Counted from the stretch's first letter, positions 54,321 through 64,000 are shown. The stretch is DNA of 64,000 nt from Allochromatium humboldtianum (GCF_013385175.1 NZ_JABZEO010000009.1:124001-188000); one strand, 5' to 3'. The notes: generated from the sequence alone by a model not told the origin. Numbers and translations: made by a program.

Positions 54321-56997
54321 ACAGCACCTTGGTCACGAGCTTGACGGCCAGATCCTGCGGATCGCTCTCGATGCGGAAGCCGAGCGACTTCATCAACGCC
54401 AGCATGCGCGAATTGGCCGTCAGCACCTCGCCGTCCATGAGGCGGAACCCGCGTAGGCGCGCGTTCTGCATCAGCGAGCGCATCAGGCGCGCACCGATGC
54501 CCAGGTTGCGATGGTTGTCCGAAACGACGATGGCGAACTCGCAGCTCTCACCGCCCGGACGACTCATGTAACGCGCCACCCCGACCTCGATCTCCACGCC
54601 GTTCTCTTCCAGCACGCCGATCAGGGCCATCTCGCGGTCGTAGTCGATCTGGGTGAAGCGCACCAGCATCTCGGGCGTGAGTTCCTTGATCGCCTGCATG
54701 AAGCGGAAATACTTGGTCTGCTCCGAGAGTCCGCGCACGAACGCCTGCTCCATCTCGGCGTCCTCGGGCCGGATCGGGCGGATGACCAGATCCCGGCCGT
54801 CGGGCAGTTGCACGCGCTCGATCAGATGGCTCGGATAGGGATGGATGGCCATGTGACCATAGGTCGGCTGTTGCGGCGGACGGTAGTCGACCTTGATGCG
54901 CACATCCACGGCGATCACCTCCTTGTCGTTGCCGATCAGGGGGTTGATGTCCATGCTGATGAGTTCAGGCAATTCGCAGACCATCTCCGAGACGCGCTGG
55001 AGGATGCGCGCGAGCGCCACCCGGTTCATCGGCGGCATGTGCTGGAAGGCGCCCATCAGCCGCGCCACCCGCGTGTGATCGATCATGGTCTCGATGATGA
55101 AGGCGTTGAGCGGCGGCAACCCCAGCGCCCGGTCGCCCAGCACCTCGACCTTGGTGCCGCCGGCGCCGAACAGGATCACCGGGCCGAAGATCTTGTCGCG
55201 GAAGACGCCGATCATCAGCTCGCGCGCCGCGCGCGTGGAGACCATGCGCTCGACCGTGATGCCGTCGAAACGCGCATCCGGGCGCAGCCGCTTGGCGCGC
55301 TCCATGATCTCGGTGAAGGTTCGGCGCACCGACTGAGCGTCGTCGATGTTGAGCTTGACGCCATCGACGTCCGACTTGTGCTCCAGATCGGGCGAGTTGA
55401 TCTTCATCACCACCGGAAAGCCCAGCGCCTGAGCCGCCATCAGCGCCTCGTTCGGGGTGCGGGCCAGGATCGCCTGCATGGTCGGGATGCGGAAAGCCGA
55501 GAGGATGGCCTTGGCCTCGATGGTCCCGAGCACCTTGCGCCCCTCGGACATCACGCCCTCGATGATCAGGCGCGCGCCCTCGACATCGGGCGGATCTTCG
55601 TAGGAGAGCGGTGCCGGCGACTGCATCAGGAGCTTCTGGTTGCGCTGATGGATGGCCAGGAAGGAGAAGGCTTCGACCGCCGCTTCCGGGCTGTCGAATT
55701 GGGGCACGTCCTTCTCGGAGAGCAGCGCCTGGGCCTCCAGCACCCGCTTGCCGCCCATCCAGCAGGCCAACACCGGCTTGCGGCTGCCCTTGGCGGCCTC
55801 GATGACCTGCTGGGCGGTGGCCACCGGATCGCCGAACACCAGCGGGGCCAGGATGCAGAGCACGCCATCGACCTCTGGGTCGGCCAGGCAGGCTTCGAGT
55901 GCGACCCGATAGCGCTCGGGCGGCGCGTCGCCGATGATGTCGATCGGGTTGCCGTGCGACCAGTAGTCGGGCAGTGCCTGTTCGAGCTTCTGGCGCGTGG
56001 ACTCGGTGAACTGTGCCAGGGTCAGACCCAGCTCCACCGTGCGGTCGGCCGCCAGTACGCCCGGCCCGCCGCCATTGGTGATGATGGCGATGCGATCCCC
56101 CGCCAGCCGGCGCCGGGTGCCGAACACCTGTGCAGCGGCGAAGAGCTGATCCAGATTGGCCACCTGAACCACGCCGGCGCGGTCGGTGACGGCGCGAAAC
56201 ACCTCGGCCGAGCCGACGAAGCCGCCGGTGTGCGACTTGATGGCCCGCGTCCCGGCCGGATGGCGTCCGGCCTTGACGATGACCACCGGCTTGAGCCTTG
56301 CCGCCGCGCGCAGACCGCTCATGAAGTGGCGCGCGTGACGGATGCCCTCGACATAGAGCAGGATGCACTGGGTCTGGGTGTCGAGCGCCAGATAGTCGAG
56401 GATGTCGCCGAAGTCCACATCCGCCGCCGCCCCGATCGAGACCACCGCCGAGAAACCCACGCCGCGCGACTCCGACCAGTCGATCATGGCGGTACAGATG
56501 GCGCCCGACTGCGAGACCAGGGCCACATTGCCCCGGCGCGGCAGATCCTCGCCGACGCTGGCGTTCAGGCCGTGCTGCGGACGCATCACGCCCAGACAGT
56601 TCGGCCCCATGACGCGGATGCGGTTGCGCCGCGCCGCCTCGACCATCTTCTCCTGGAGTGCGATGCCGCGCTCACCGTGCTCGCCGAATCCGGCCGAGTG
56701 CACCACGGCGGCCTTGACGCCATAGCTGCCGCACTGGTCGAGGATGGCCGGCACGCACTCGCCCGGCGTGGCGATCAGGGCCAGATCGATCTGCTTGTCC
56801 AGCGCGTTCAGGTCGCTGTAGCAGGGCTGGCCCGCCACCTCGGTATATTTGGGATTGATGGCGTAACACTGGCCTTTGTAACCGCCGGCGAGCAGGTTGC
56901 GAAAGACCAGGCCGCCGATCGAGCCGTCGTTGTCACTGGCGCCGAAGACGGCCACGGCCCCCGGCGTGAAGAGTTGGTCGATATCCGTCAAACGCAT
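54319..56997 (-). CDS. patZ: GNAT-type protein lysine acetyltransferase with ADP-forming acyl-CoA synthetase-like domain (PatZ/YfiQ)
   Basis: The 892-residue protein has the Pat architecture: a CoA-binding Rossmann domain (AVFGASDNDGSIGGLVFRNLL at about 15-35), a succinyl-CoA-synthetase-like middle (MGPNCLGVMRP, VSQSGAICTAM, NGGGPGVLAAD), an ATP-grasp domain (EAKAILSAFRIPT, MKINSPDLEHKSDV), and a C-terminal GNAT domain (about 730-892, NLGIGARLMRSLMQNAR). In enterobacteria Pat acetylates and silences acetyl-CoA synthetase. ATG 56997 is the start of the conserved MRLTDIDQLFTPGAVAVFGA; the longer start at 57060 is unlikely. It is divergent from a deacetylase-family gene. Confidence 0.92.
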   Translation of the reverse strand: MRLTDIDQLFTPGAVAVFGASDNDGSIGGLVFRNLLAGGYKGQCYAINPKYTEVAGQPCYSDLNALDKQIDLALIATPGECVPAILDQCGSYGVKAAVVHSAGFGEHGERGIALQEKMVEAARRNRIRVMGPNCLGVMRPQHGLNASVGEDLPRRGNVALVSQSGAICTAMIDWSESRGVGFSAVVSIGAAADVDFGDILDYLALDTQTQCILLYVEGIRHARHFMSGLRAAARLKPVVIVKAGRHPAGTRAIKSHTGGFVGSAEVFRAVTDRAGVVQVANLDQLFAAAQVFGTRRRLAGDRIAIITNGGGPGVLAADRTVELGLTLAQFTESTRQKLEQALPDYWSHGNPIDIIGDAPPERYRVALEACLADPEVDGVLCILAPLVFGDPVATAQQVIEAAKGSRKPVLACWMGGKRVLEAQALLSEKDVPQFDSPEAAVEAFSFLAIHQRNQKLLMQSPAPLSYEDPPDVEGARLIIEGVMSEGRKVLGTIEAKAILSAFRIPTMQAILARTPNEALMAAQALGFPVVMKINSPDLEHKSDVDGVKLNIDDAQSVRRTFTEIMERAKRLRPDARFDGITVERMVSTRAARELMIGVFRDKIFGPVILFGAGGTKVEVLGDRALGLPPLNAFIIETMIDHTRVARLMGAFQHMPPMNRVALARILQRVSEMVCELPELISMDINPLIGNDKEVIAVDVRIKVDYRPPQQPTYGHMAIHPYPSHLIERVQLPDGRDLVIRPIRPEDAEMEQAFVRGLSEQTKYFRFMQAIKELTPEMLVRFTQIDYDREMALIGVLEENGVEIEVGVARYMSRPGGESCEFAIVVSDNHRNLGIGARLMRSLMQNARLRGFRLMDGEVLTANSRMLALMKSLGFRIESDPQDLAVKLVTKVL

Positions 56998-57148
56998 GAG
57001 ATCCGCACTCCGAGCCGAAAAAGGGTTTAATCTGTGGCATGGCCACCGCACGGCGGCCACGAGTTTGGCCGCAAGCCAGTTGAAGAAAAGAATCGCTTCC
57101 TACCCCCATGGGTCAAGCGTGGCGATCGAGTCTTGAGGACAGCCTTCT

Positions 57149-58081
57149 ATGAACCTCGCCTTCATCTCACATCCGTCCTGTCGCGAACATCGGATGGGGG
57201 CCCATCACCCCGAATGCCCCGAACGGCTCTATGCGATCCAGGACCGACTGATCGCCTCCGGCATGGAGATGTTACTCACCCATTATGACGCACCCAAGGC
57301 CGGCGTCGAGCAGATCGCGCGCGCCCACGATCGCGACTATATCGAGACCATCATGGCCGCCGCGCCCCAGGCCGAGGACGTGCTGGCCTGGATCGACGGC
57401 GACACGGCCATGAACAGTCACACGCTGGAGGCGGCGCTACATGCGGCGGGCGCGGCGATCCTGGGCGTGGATCTGGTGATGGGTGAACGGCATCATGCCG
57501 CGTTTTGTGCCGTGCGTCCGCCGGGTCATCATGCCGGACGCGCCAAGGGGAGCGGGTTCTGCATCTTCAACAATGTCGCCATCGGCGCGCTGCACGCCCT
57601 GGAACATCACGGGTTGGAACGGGTGGCGATCGTCGACTTCGATGTCCATCACGGCGACGGCACCGAGGAGATCGTGATCGGGGACGAGCGGATTCTGTTC
57701 TGCTCCAGCTTCCAGCATCCCTTCTATCCGGGCACGGGAGCGGATACCGACGCGCCCAATGTCGTCAACCTGCCCCTGCCGCGCCTGACCGATGGGGCGG
57801 CGTTCAAGGCGGCGGTCGAACAGGCCTGGTTGCCGCGGCTGGAGGACTTCCAGCCGCAGCTGATCATGATTTCAGCCGGCTTCGATGGGCATATCGAGGA
57901 CGACATGGCGCACTTCAATCTGCACACGGCCGACTATGGCTGGATCACGCGCGAGATCCATCAGCTGGCCAAGCGCCATAGTCAGGAGCGGGTGGTGTCC
58001 TGTCTGGAGGGCGGCTATGTGCTCTCGGCGCTCGGGCGCTGTGTGAGCACCCATATCGATGAGTTGATCGGGCACGCTTGA
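57149..58081 (+). CDS. Histone-deacetylase-superfamily amidohydrolase
   Basis: The 310-residue class II HDAC-like enzyme has the zinc-site motifs RPPGHHAGRAKGSGFCIFNN (about 120-139), IVDFDVHHGDGTEEI (about 162-176) and ISAGFDGHIEDDM, with the transition-state tyrosine region LEGGYVLSALGR. Substrates of bacterial members include acetylated proteins, acetylpolyamines and acetoin-pathway targets. Placed head-to-head with patZ (151 bases apart) it may reverse lysine acetylation; that is inference. Confidence 0.92.
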   Translation: MNLAFISHPSCREHRMGAHHPECPERLYAIQDRLIASGMEMLLTHYDAPKAGVEQIARAHDRDYIETIMAAAPQAEDVLAWIDGDTAMNSHTLEAALHAAGAAILGVDLVMGERHHAAFCAVRPPGHHAGRAKGSGFCIFNNVAIGALHALEHHGLERVAIVDFDVHHGDGTEEIVIGDERILFCSSFQHPFYPGTGADTDAPNVVNLPLPRLTDGAAFKAAVEQAWLPRLEDFQPQLIMISAGFDGHIEDDMAHFNLHTADYGWITREIHQLAKRHSQERVVSCLEGGYVLSALGRCVSTHIDELIGHA

Positions 58082-58089
58082 CGCCAGTG

Positions 58090-58187
58090 GTGAGCCTCGA
58101 TCAGCGCGCCGCAGAGACCGATCCTGGCGCGAATCCGGCGAGGCTCATCACGAAGCTCTGGAACTGCGCTGCCCACACACGGGCAGC
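58090..58187. terminator. Two hairpins between the convergent deacetylase and surface-protein genes
   Basis: A long imperfect stem pairs GTGAGCCTCG (58090-58099) with CGAGGCTCATCAC (58139-58151), with an inner GCGCGCC/GGCGCG pairing. Next is a perfect GCTGCCC-acacac-GGGCAGC hairpin (58168-58187). No T-runs follow. The 158-base gap holds nothing else that I can see. Confidence 0.45.
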
Positions 58188-58239
58188 CACAAGCAGAGTT
58201 CGAGCACGAAACGCCTGAGCATAGGCATTTGCGAGCGCA

Positions 58240-61200
58240 TCATCGCCGATTCACGGATTGCGGTCTCGTTCTGTGAAAGCGCAGGGCCAGGCCGAGCATC
58301 GACAGCATCAGCAGTATGAGCGCCCATTCCGAGAGGGTCGGAATCGGATTCGGCGAGGGCGGCGGTCTCACAGGATCATCGATTTCAAGCCGATCCGGGA
58401 AACTCAAGGCCGTTGCCGCGCGTTCTTCGTCAAGACGCACCTCCACACGGTTGAGACCGGATGTGCTGGTGAACCCGCTCGGATCGGTCTCGATCAGGAT
58501 ATAGTCGCCAAAATCGAGATCCTCGAATAGGAAGTAACCATCCCCCGATGTACGTGTACTGGAAATCAATGTTCCAGTGCTATCGGTCAGCTCGATCAGT
58601 ACGCCCCCCAAACCGGGTTCATCGTCGTCGACATCGTTGTCATTGAGATCCTGGAAGACGCGACCCGTGATGCTGCCATAGCGAATCAGGCCGAAATCCG
58701 CCCGACCCGGCGTAGTCAAGGTCACGGTCACGTTCTGACGGATCGGTGTGGTATTGACGAAATTCGCAGGCGGCGTGGAGACGACGGTGTAGTTTTCCGG
58801 CTCGACATCGAGGAACAGATAGCGCCCATCACCAGACGTGATCTCAAGGCGCAACGCTTCTGAAGCCGCCGTACCGAACAGGGATCGCCAACCGGAAGCC
58901 GCGTTCGTTGATAGCAGGTCGATGCGGATTCCTCCGACACCCAACTCGCCTGTATCGACGCGACCGTTGCCGTTGGTATCTATGACGACCCGACCATAGA
59001 CGAGTCCGATCGGTTGCACGCCGAAATTGGCCGTCGCGCTTCCATCAATGCTGAGACTGACGGTCAAGGGAGTAGGACTCGTGGCCAGATGATCCGGAAT
59101 GATATCCCGTTCGACACGGTAGACGCCGGGCGGCAGATCACTGAACAGATAGGCGCCATTGCCGGCGGTCAGGGCCGTGGCTAGCACCACTCCATCGCGC
59201 TTGAGCGTGACGAGGATGCCGCCCAAGCCATTCTCTCCCTGTTCCTGGACGCCGTTGCCGCTCAAATCCATGAATACGCGCCCGGAAATGGCGAGACGGG
59301 GTTGATCGCCGAAATTAGCTGTGGCTGCACCGACCTGACCGTTGGGCTCGGCGGCCAGACTGACGGCCACGCGATTCGTGGTCGTGCTGACATAGCCGAC
59401 CGGATCGGTCTCCACGACCTCATAGGCACCGGCTGGAATCGAATCGAACAGGTATTCACCGACGGTGTTGGTCATCGCGGTCAGAAGCAGACCTGATCCG
59501 GTCAGAGAGCGCAGAGTCACAGTGACGTCCGCCAGACCGTATTCGGCGCTACCCTGCTGGCCATTGCCGTCCAGATCGCGGAACACCCGTCCTGAGACCG
59601 TGCCGCGAAGTTGGTCGCCGAAATTAACCGTGGCTCCGCCGCCGGCGGCCAGATTGATCGCGACCCGGTTCGAGGTAGTGCTGAACCAGCGATCCAGGTC
59701 GGTTTCGACGACGCTGTAGGCACCGGCATCCAAGCCATCGAAACGATAGCTTCCATCAGGCCCGGTGCGAGTGCTCCGGATGAGCGTGTCGGACTGTCCG
59801 CGCAGTTCGACCAGAACATTGGCAATGCCCAGCGCGCCGCCATCCTGCAGACCATCGCCATTGTTATCAGCGAAAACACGCCCGGAGACCGATGAGCTGC
59901 GTTGATCGCCGAAGTTGGCATTGGCCGCGCTCGCGACCGCCTGGCCATTGAGCACGAATGCCTGGATTCGGACCGGCAACAAATTGAGCGTGGTGCTTAC
60001 ATAGCCGTCCGGATCGGTTTCGCGCACGCTGTAGCGGCCCACGCTGACCTGATCGAACAGATAGAGACCATTGGCATCGGTCACAGCGGTCCGGGTCGCG
60101 CCCTGTTCGTTCGTCAGTATCACTGTTACGCCTGCCAGTCCGGTCTCAGCACCATTGAGCAGACCGTCGCCGTTGATATCCTCGAACACGCGCCCCGAGA
60201 TGGTGCCGAGCGGCTGATCGCCGAAATCGACCACGACCTCACCGTTGGCTGCCACTGAGGCGGGGATGTTGTTCAGCGTGGTGCTGGCGTAATTGGGCGG
60301 GTCGGTTTCGACCAGGATATAGGAACCAGGTACGACCGGGTCGAACTGATAACGCCCGCTTGAATCAGTCAGAGTCGTGCTGGAATTCGAGCCGTCACTG
60401 ACGGATGTAAGCGTCACCAGTACTCCGGAGATACCGGGTTCGCCGGGGCCTTGCACGCCGTCACCGTCCAGATCGGCGAACACACGACCGCTGATGCGTC
60501 CGTTCAGCCCCAGGATGCGGGTCTCGTCTTCGGCGCTGTTGTTGTCGGGGTTGATATCGCCGCCGCCGCTGACACCGGCGCTGTTGGTCACACTCGTCGG
60601 AGCCTCGGCGGCCACGTCCACTGTCAGGGTGATGGGCGGATAGCTTGCCCCGGCGGCCAGTGCGTCGGCGCGGCTACAGCTCAGGGGCGTGAGCGTGCAG
60701 GTCCAGCCGCCGCCCGAAAACGCGGTGGCCGTCAGACCGGTCGGCAGGGTATCGGTGACGGTCACGGAACCACTGGTGGTCTGACCGCCCTGGTTGGTCA
60801 CTCGTAGGGTGTAGATCGCTCCGCGCTGACCGGCGCTGAAGTCACCCGTATGGCTCTTGATCAGCACCAGATCCGGTCCAGAGCCGATGGTCGTGACATC
60901 GCTGGCGGTGTTGTTGTCAGGGGTTACATCGCCGCCGCCGCTGACGCTCGCCGTATTGGTTACGCTGGCAGGGGCGTCTGCTGCGACGTCCACTGTCAGG
61001 GTGATGGCCGGATAGCTGGATTCGGCCTCCAGTACATCCGAGCGCGAGCAGGTCAGCGTGCTCAGAACGCACGCCCAGCCGCTGCCGCTGATCGCCGTGG
61101 CGGTCAGGCCCGTGGGCAGTGTGTCGCTCACAGTCACAGTTCCGGTGGTCGGTCCGGTACCGCTATTGGTGACCGTTAAGATGTACTGTGCTCCGGTCTG

Positions 61201-64000
61201 GCCCTGTACGAAATCGCCCGTATGGGTTTTGGCAAGCGTCAGGTCGGGCAATGCGGCTAGACTGACAGTGATCGTCTTGGTCGCCGTGTCGCAGGCCGGC
61301 GGGGTCGTCGCAGGATTTGCGCAGATTCGATAGGTCACGACATAGACGCCGACATCGGCGGTTTTCGCCGCCACGAACTGCCCGCCAGCATTCAGCGTGA
61401 ACCAGCCACGGGTATCGGTAAAGGCTTGCCCATCCTTGGTCAGACCGACGAGGCTCGGAGTGACATTGGCGATGGTCGCCGGATCCGTGCCGACTCTATC
61501 GTTCGTCAGCAAATCATACGTCTCTGTGCCGCTGACCGACTGGGTCAGCGTCGCGGCGGCATCATCGACGGCATCCACGACCTTGGCGGAGACGCCGGCG
61601 GTGTTATTGGCAACATTGCCATCGGTACTCGTCGTCGAGGTGCTGCCGGAGAGGCTCAGTAGGCCGGTGGTCGGCGCTGTGGCCGTCACCGTGCAACTAA
61701 CGCTCGCGCCATTTGCCAGACTGGCGACCGGGAGGGCGAGTGAGCAATTCGACAGCGTCCCGCCCGTTACGCTACAGGTCGCCTGCGTGGCTGCCGCCGG
61801 ACCCGCATTGGGACAGGTCACCGTGCCCGTTACCGTCGCGCCGGGACTGGCCGCCGCCGGGAAGCCGCTAAAGGCGATGCCCATGTCGGCCGCCGTCGGC
61901 GCCGCGTTCACCAGGGTCGTGTCGCTGGCGCTGTTGTTGCCGCCGGTACCGGGATCGCCGGTGGCGCTGACGCGCGCGATGACATCCACGGTGCCCGCCG
62001 TCAGCGGGGCCGTATAGCGCAGGGTGGCGGTTTGTGTAGCGCTACTTGCCAGGGTGTTGGTTGCAAAGGTGATCGTCACCACGCCGCTGGCGCTGTCGTA
62101 GGTGCAGGCGGTGGCGCCGGCGGTGCAGGAGACGCCGGTCAGGCCCGCCGGCAGCAGGGCGCTGTAGGTCACGCCGTTGGCAGTGCTGTTGCCCGCATTG
62201 CCGAAGGTCAACGTGACATCGACCGCCGCGCCGCCGGTGGCCGTGGCCGGCGCATCGACCAGGGCATAGACATCGACCGTCGGCGCCGCGACGATGCCGG
62301 TGCTGCCGGAGGCGCTGTCGTTGGCGGTACTGCTCTGACTGGTCGAGGTGGTGACCGCGGCGGTCACGCCAACCGCGCTGCCGGGGGCGGTATAGGTCAA
62401 CGTCAGATTCAGGGTCTGGCCGGGGGCCAGGGTCGCCGGCAGGTCGCAGCCGGTGATGGCCCCGCCGCTGTAGGTACAGGTAGCACCGTTGTAGGTGATG
62501 ACCTGATTGGTGGGCGAACCAGTCAGGGTCAGGCTGTAACCGACGTCCGCCGCCGCGGCCGGTCCCAGATTGGCGAAGCTGAACGGCACCGTAACCGTGC
62601 TACCGGCCGTGGCGCTGGCCGGCGGCGCGACCGCAGCGGTGACATCGGCCGTGGTGGCGGCGCTGATGGCGGTGCTGGCGCTGGCGGTGTTGTTGCCGGT
62701 GTCGCTATCGTTCGCGGCGCCGACGGTGCTGGTGGCCACCACTGGACCGGTCGTCGGCGCCGTATAGGTCGCCGCCAGATCGACCCGCTGCCCTGCCGTC
62801 AGGGTGGTCGGCAGACCGCAGCCGGTCACCGCGCCCGTTCCGGCAGTGTAGGTGCAGGCAGTGCCCTGATGGGTCACGGACACGTTGGTGGGCGCGCCGG
62901 TGAAGGTCAGCGTATAGGTGACGCCGGTCGCACTGGCGGTGCCCAGGTTGGTGAAGCCGGCGTTGACCGTGGACGTCGCGCCGCTGGCGATCGCCGCCGG
63001 GGCGTCGATCCAGGTGGTGACATCCGCCACCGCCGATCCCGTCACCGCCGTGCCGGCGCCGGCGGCATTGTCGTTGGTGGTGGCCTCGGCGCTGGCGGTG
63101 TCGATGCGCGACTGGATCTCCAGGCTGCTCGCGCCCGTGGCCGGCGCCAGATAGTCGATGAGCACCGTGGCGCTCTGGCCGGGAGGCAGGCTGGTCGGCA
63201 GGCCGGTGAGAGTCAGGATGCCCGTGGCGCTGTCGTAGACGCAGGCCGCGCCCGAGCAGGAGACGCCGCTCAGGCCGGGCGCCAGCACAACGGCGTAGGT
63301 GACGCCATCGGCTTGGGACTCGCCCTGGTTACCGAAGGTCACCCGCGCCTGGACGTTACCGCCCGCTGGCACGCTGGCCGGGACATCGACCGTGGTGTAG
63401 ACGTTGGCCACCGCAGTGGCGCTGATGTCCGTGGAACCGGTCGAGGCGTTGTTCGCGGTGTGGGTCTCGCCGGTCGCCGCGATGGTGGATGTCACCGTCA
63501 CCGTGCCGCTGGCGGGGGAGGTGTAGGTCAGGACCAGTTCGACCGCCTGGCCGGGGTTGAGCGTGGCGGGTAGGCCGCAGCCGGTCAGGGCATTGCCGGC
63601 ATAGGTGCAGAGGGCGCCGTTGTTGCGGATTTCGATGCTATTGGCCGCAACCGCCGCGTCCGAGAAGGTCAGGTTATAAGTCGTCACCGGCGCCGCGGCC
63701 GGGCCGAGGTTGCGATAGACCAGCGGGACGGTCACGGTGGCGCCGGCCGGGGCGCTGGCGGGCGGAGCGACGCTGCTCAGGACATCGGGAACGGCGGATG
63801 CGGTGATGGCGGTGCTGTCGGTGGCGCTGTTGTTGCCGGCTGTGTCCGGATCTCCAGTGGCGCTGACGGTAGCGGTCACGGCCACCGGTCCCGTCGCCGG
63901 AGCGATGTAAGTCAGGGTCAGATCGACCGCCTGACCGGGTGCGAGGGTGACCGGCAGGCCGGTGATGGTGACCGTGGTGCCGCTATAACTGCAACTGACG
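58240..64000 (-). CDS. Giant repeat-built surface protein with SdrD B-like domains and IPTL-CTERM tail (N-terminus outside window)
   Basis: The frame runs open from the right edge for 1,920 codons, so the start lies beyond 64000. From the N-terminal side there are about seven ~120-residue DUF11/CARDB-like repeats (typical ADVTAAVAPPASATAGSTVT ... TLTYTAP ... NDSASGST). A bacterial Ig-like domain follows (ETYDLLTNDRVG), then two DUF11 repeats (TLAKTHTGDFVQGQTGA and LIKSHTGDFSAGQRGA). Seven SdrD B-like domains come next, each opening SGRVFxDxxGDGxxxxxE with calcium-binding aspartates. The C-terminus is PIPTLSEWALILLMLSML plus a basic tail, an IPTL-CTERM sorting signal. This is a large secreted or anchored adhesin-like protein. 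The repeated codons differ between copies, suggesting old duplications. Confidence 0.88.
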   Translation of the reverse strand, partial: VSCSYSGTTVTITGLPVTLAPGQAVDLTLTYIAPATGPVAVTATVSATGDPDTAGNNSATDSTAITASAVPDVLSSVAPPASAPAGATVTVPLVYRNLGPAAAPVTTYNLTFSDAAVAANSIEIRNNGALCTYAGNALTGCGLPATLNPGQAVELVLTYTSPASGTVTVTSTIAATGETHTANNASTGSTDISATAVANVYTTVDVPASVPAGGNVQARVTFGNQGESQADGVTYAVVLAPGLSGVSCSGAACVYDSATGILTLTGLPTSLPPGQSATVLIDYLAPATGASSLEIQSRIDTASAEATTNDNAAGAGTAVTGSAVADVTTWIDAPAAIASGATSTVNAGFTNLGTASATGVTYTLTFTGAPTNVSVTHQGTACTYTAGTGAVTGCGLPTTLTAGQRVDLAATYTAPTTGPVVATSTVGAANDSDTGNNTASASTAISAATTADVTAAVAPPASATAGSTVTVPFSFANLGPAAAADVGYSLTLTGSPTNQVITYNGATCTYSGGAITGCDLPATLAPGQTLNLTLTYTAPGSAVGVTAAVTTSTSQSSTANDSASGSTGIVAAPTVDVYALVDAPATATGGAAVDVTLTFGNAGNSTANGVTYSALLPAGLTGVSCTAGATACTYDSASGVVTITFATNTLASSATQTATLRYTAPLTAGTVDVIARVSATGDPGTGGNNSASDTTLVNAAPTAADMGIAFSGFPAAASPGATVTGTVTCPNAGPAAATQATCSVTGGTLSNCSLALPVASLANGASVSCTVTATAPTTGLLSLSGSTSTTSTDGNVANNTAGVSAKVVDAVDDAAATLTQSVSGTETYDLLTNDRVGTDPATIANVTPSLVGLTKDGQAFTDTRGWFTLNAGGQFVAAKTADVGVYVVTYRICANPATTPPACDTATKTITVSLAALPDLTLAKTHTGDFVQGQTGAQYILTVTNSGTGPTTGTVTVSDTLPTGLTATAISGSGWACVLSTLTCSRSDVLEAESSYPAITLTVDVAADAPASVTNTASVSGGGDVTPDNNTASDVTTIGSGPDLVLIKSHTGDFSAGQRGAIYTLRVTNQGGQTTSGSVTVTDTLPTGLTATAFSGGGWTCTLTPLSCSRADALAAGASYPPITLTVDVAAEAPTSVTNSAGVSGGGDINPDNNSAEDETRILGLNGRISGRVFADLDGDGVQGPGEPGISGVLVTLTSVSDGSNSSTTLTDSSGRYQFDPVVPGSYILVETDPPNYASTTLNNIPASVAANGEVVVDFGDQPLGTISGRVFEDINGDGLLNGAETGLAGVTVILTNEQGATRTAVTDANGLYLFDQVSVGRYSVRETDPDGYVSTTLNLLPVRIQAFVLNGQAVASAANANFGDQRSSSVSGRVFADNNGDGLQDGGALGIANVLVELRGQSDTLIRSTRTGPDGSYRFDGLDAGAYSVVETDLDRWFSTTSNRVAINLAAGGGATVNFGDQLRGTVSGRVFRDLDGNGQQGSAEYGLADVTVTLRSLTGSGLLLTAMTNTVGEYLFDSIPAGAYEVVETDPVGYVSTTTNRVAVSLAAEPNGQVGAATANFGDQPRLAISGRVFMDLSGNGVQEQGENGLGGILVTLKRDGVVLATALTAGNGAYLFSDLPPGVYRVERDIIPDHLATSPTPLTVSLSIDGSATANFGVQPIGLVYGRVVIDTNGNGRVDTGELGVGGIRIDLLSTNAASGWRSLFGTAASEALRLEITSGDGRYLFLDVEPENYTVVSTPPANFVNTTPIRQNVTVTLTTPGRADFGLIRYGSITGRVFQDLNDNDVDDDEPGLGGVLIELTDSTGTLISSTRTSGDGYFLFEDLDFGDYILIETDPSGFTSTSGLNRVEVRLDEERAATALSFPDRLEIDDPVRPPPSPNPIPTLSEWALILLMLSMLGLALRFHRTRPQSVNRR

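Noticed and set aside
54511-57030. An 839-codon open frame on the plus strand opposite patZ
   Set aside because: It is the GC-rich antisense shadow of a well-conserved gene; its translation is H/D/R/L-rich without motifs.
62032-63573. A 513-codon plus-strand frame opposite the adhesin repeats
   Set aside because: Its G/R-rich repeated translation is an image of the repeat codons on the other strand.

Overview
The window is about 64 kb of GC-rich, densely coded DNA. It most resembles a gammaproteobacterial purple sulfur bacterium (Chromatiaceae, Allochromatium-like). The support is soxYZ, a DsrC-family protein, a long alpha-glucan gene cluster, sortable surface proteins with PEP-CTERM-like and IPTL-CTERM tails, and the general style of the housekeeping proteins. 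The species assignment is inference. I found no tRNA, rRNA or CRISPR array.

Region by region. 1-9093 is a type I restriction-modification locus (hsdM cut by the window edge, hsdS, hsdR) with two DUF1016/YhcG-type PD-(D/E)XK nuclease genes in tandem between hsdS and hsdR, all translationally coupled. 9.1-12.1 kb holds hslO, a CNT nucleoside transporter and a Phd/VapC toxin-antitoxin pair. At the 3' end of vapC lies a roughly 400 bp non-coding, highly structured element with terminal hairpins. It looks like an ORF-less HEARO/omega-RNA (IsrB/IscB-type) insertion. 12.5-15 kb carries a DsrC-family protein without either functional cysteine and a SufS-SufE fusion. 15-20 kb has a VPLPA/PEP-CTERM-type secreted protein and a complete polyamine ABC transporter (potFGHI order). 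20-26 kb holds metZ, purF and valS.

26-31 kb runs in one direction: a MoxR-type AAA ATPase, its metallopeptidase/VWA partner, the periplasmic chaperone-protease bepA, then soxY and soxZ, with soxY overlapping bepA. 31-41 kb holds a PCMT-like methyltransferase, queF, rsgA, a DUF4258/DUF2283 pair, a third DUF1016 gene overlapping a small SET-domain gene, a cold-shock/DUF1294 membrane protein, tex, a phosphopantetheinyl transferase with an altered signature, and uppP. 41-48 kb holds hom, hicBA, alaC, the PBP1A gene mrcA, folP and a PilZ protein.

48-54 kb is an alpha-glucan operon on the minus strand (glgX, GH57, DUF4912, glgA). A decayed IS5-type transposase tail separates it from patZ, a protein acetyltransferase that is divergent from a histone-deacetylase-family gene. 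From 58.2 kb to the edge is the 3' part of a giant repeat-built surface protein (at least 1,920 codons), with DUF11/CARDB-like repeats, seven SdrD B-like domains and an IPTL-CTERM tail.

The genes suggest a phototrophic or chemolithotrophic sulfur oxidiser: thiosulfate carrier SoxYZ, sulfur-trafficking relatives, glycogen storage, methionine/threonine synthesis (hom, metZ) and Fe-S assembly. Interspersed defence and toxin-antitoxin modules mark several accessory islands.
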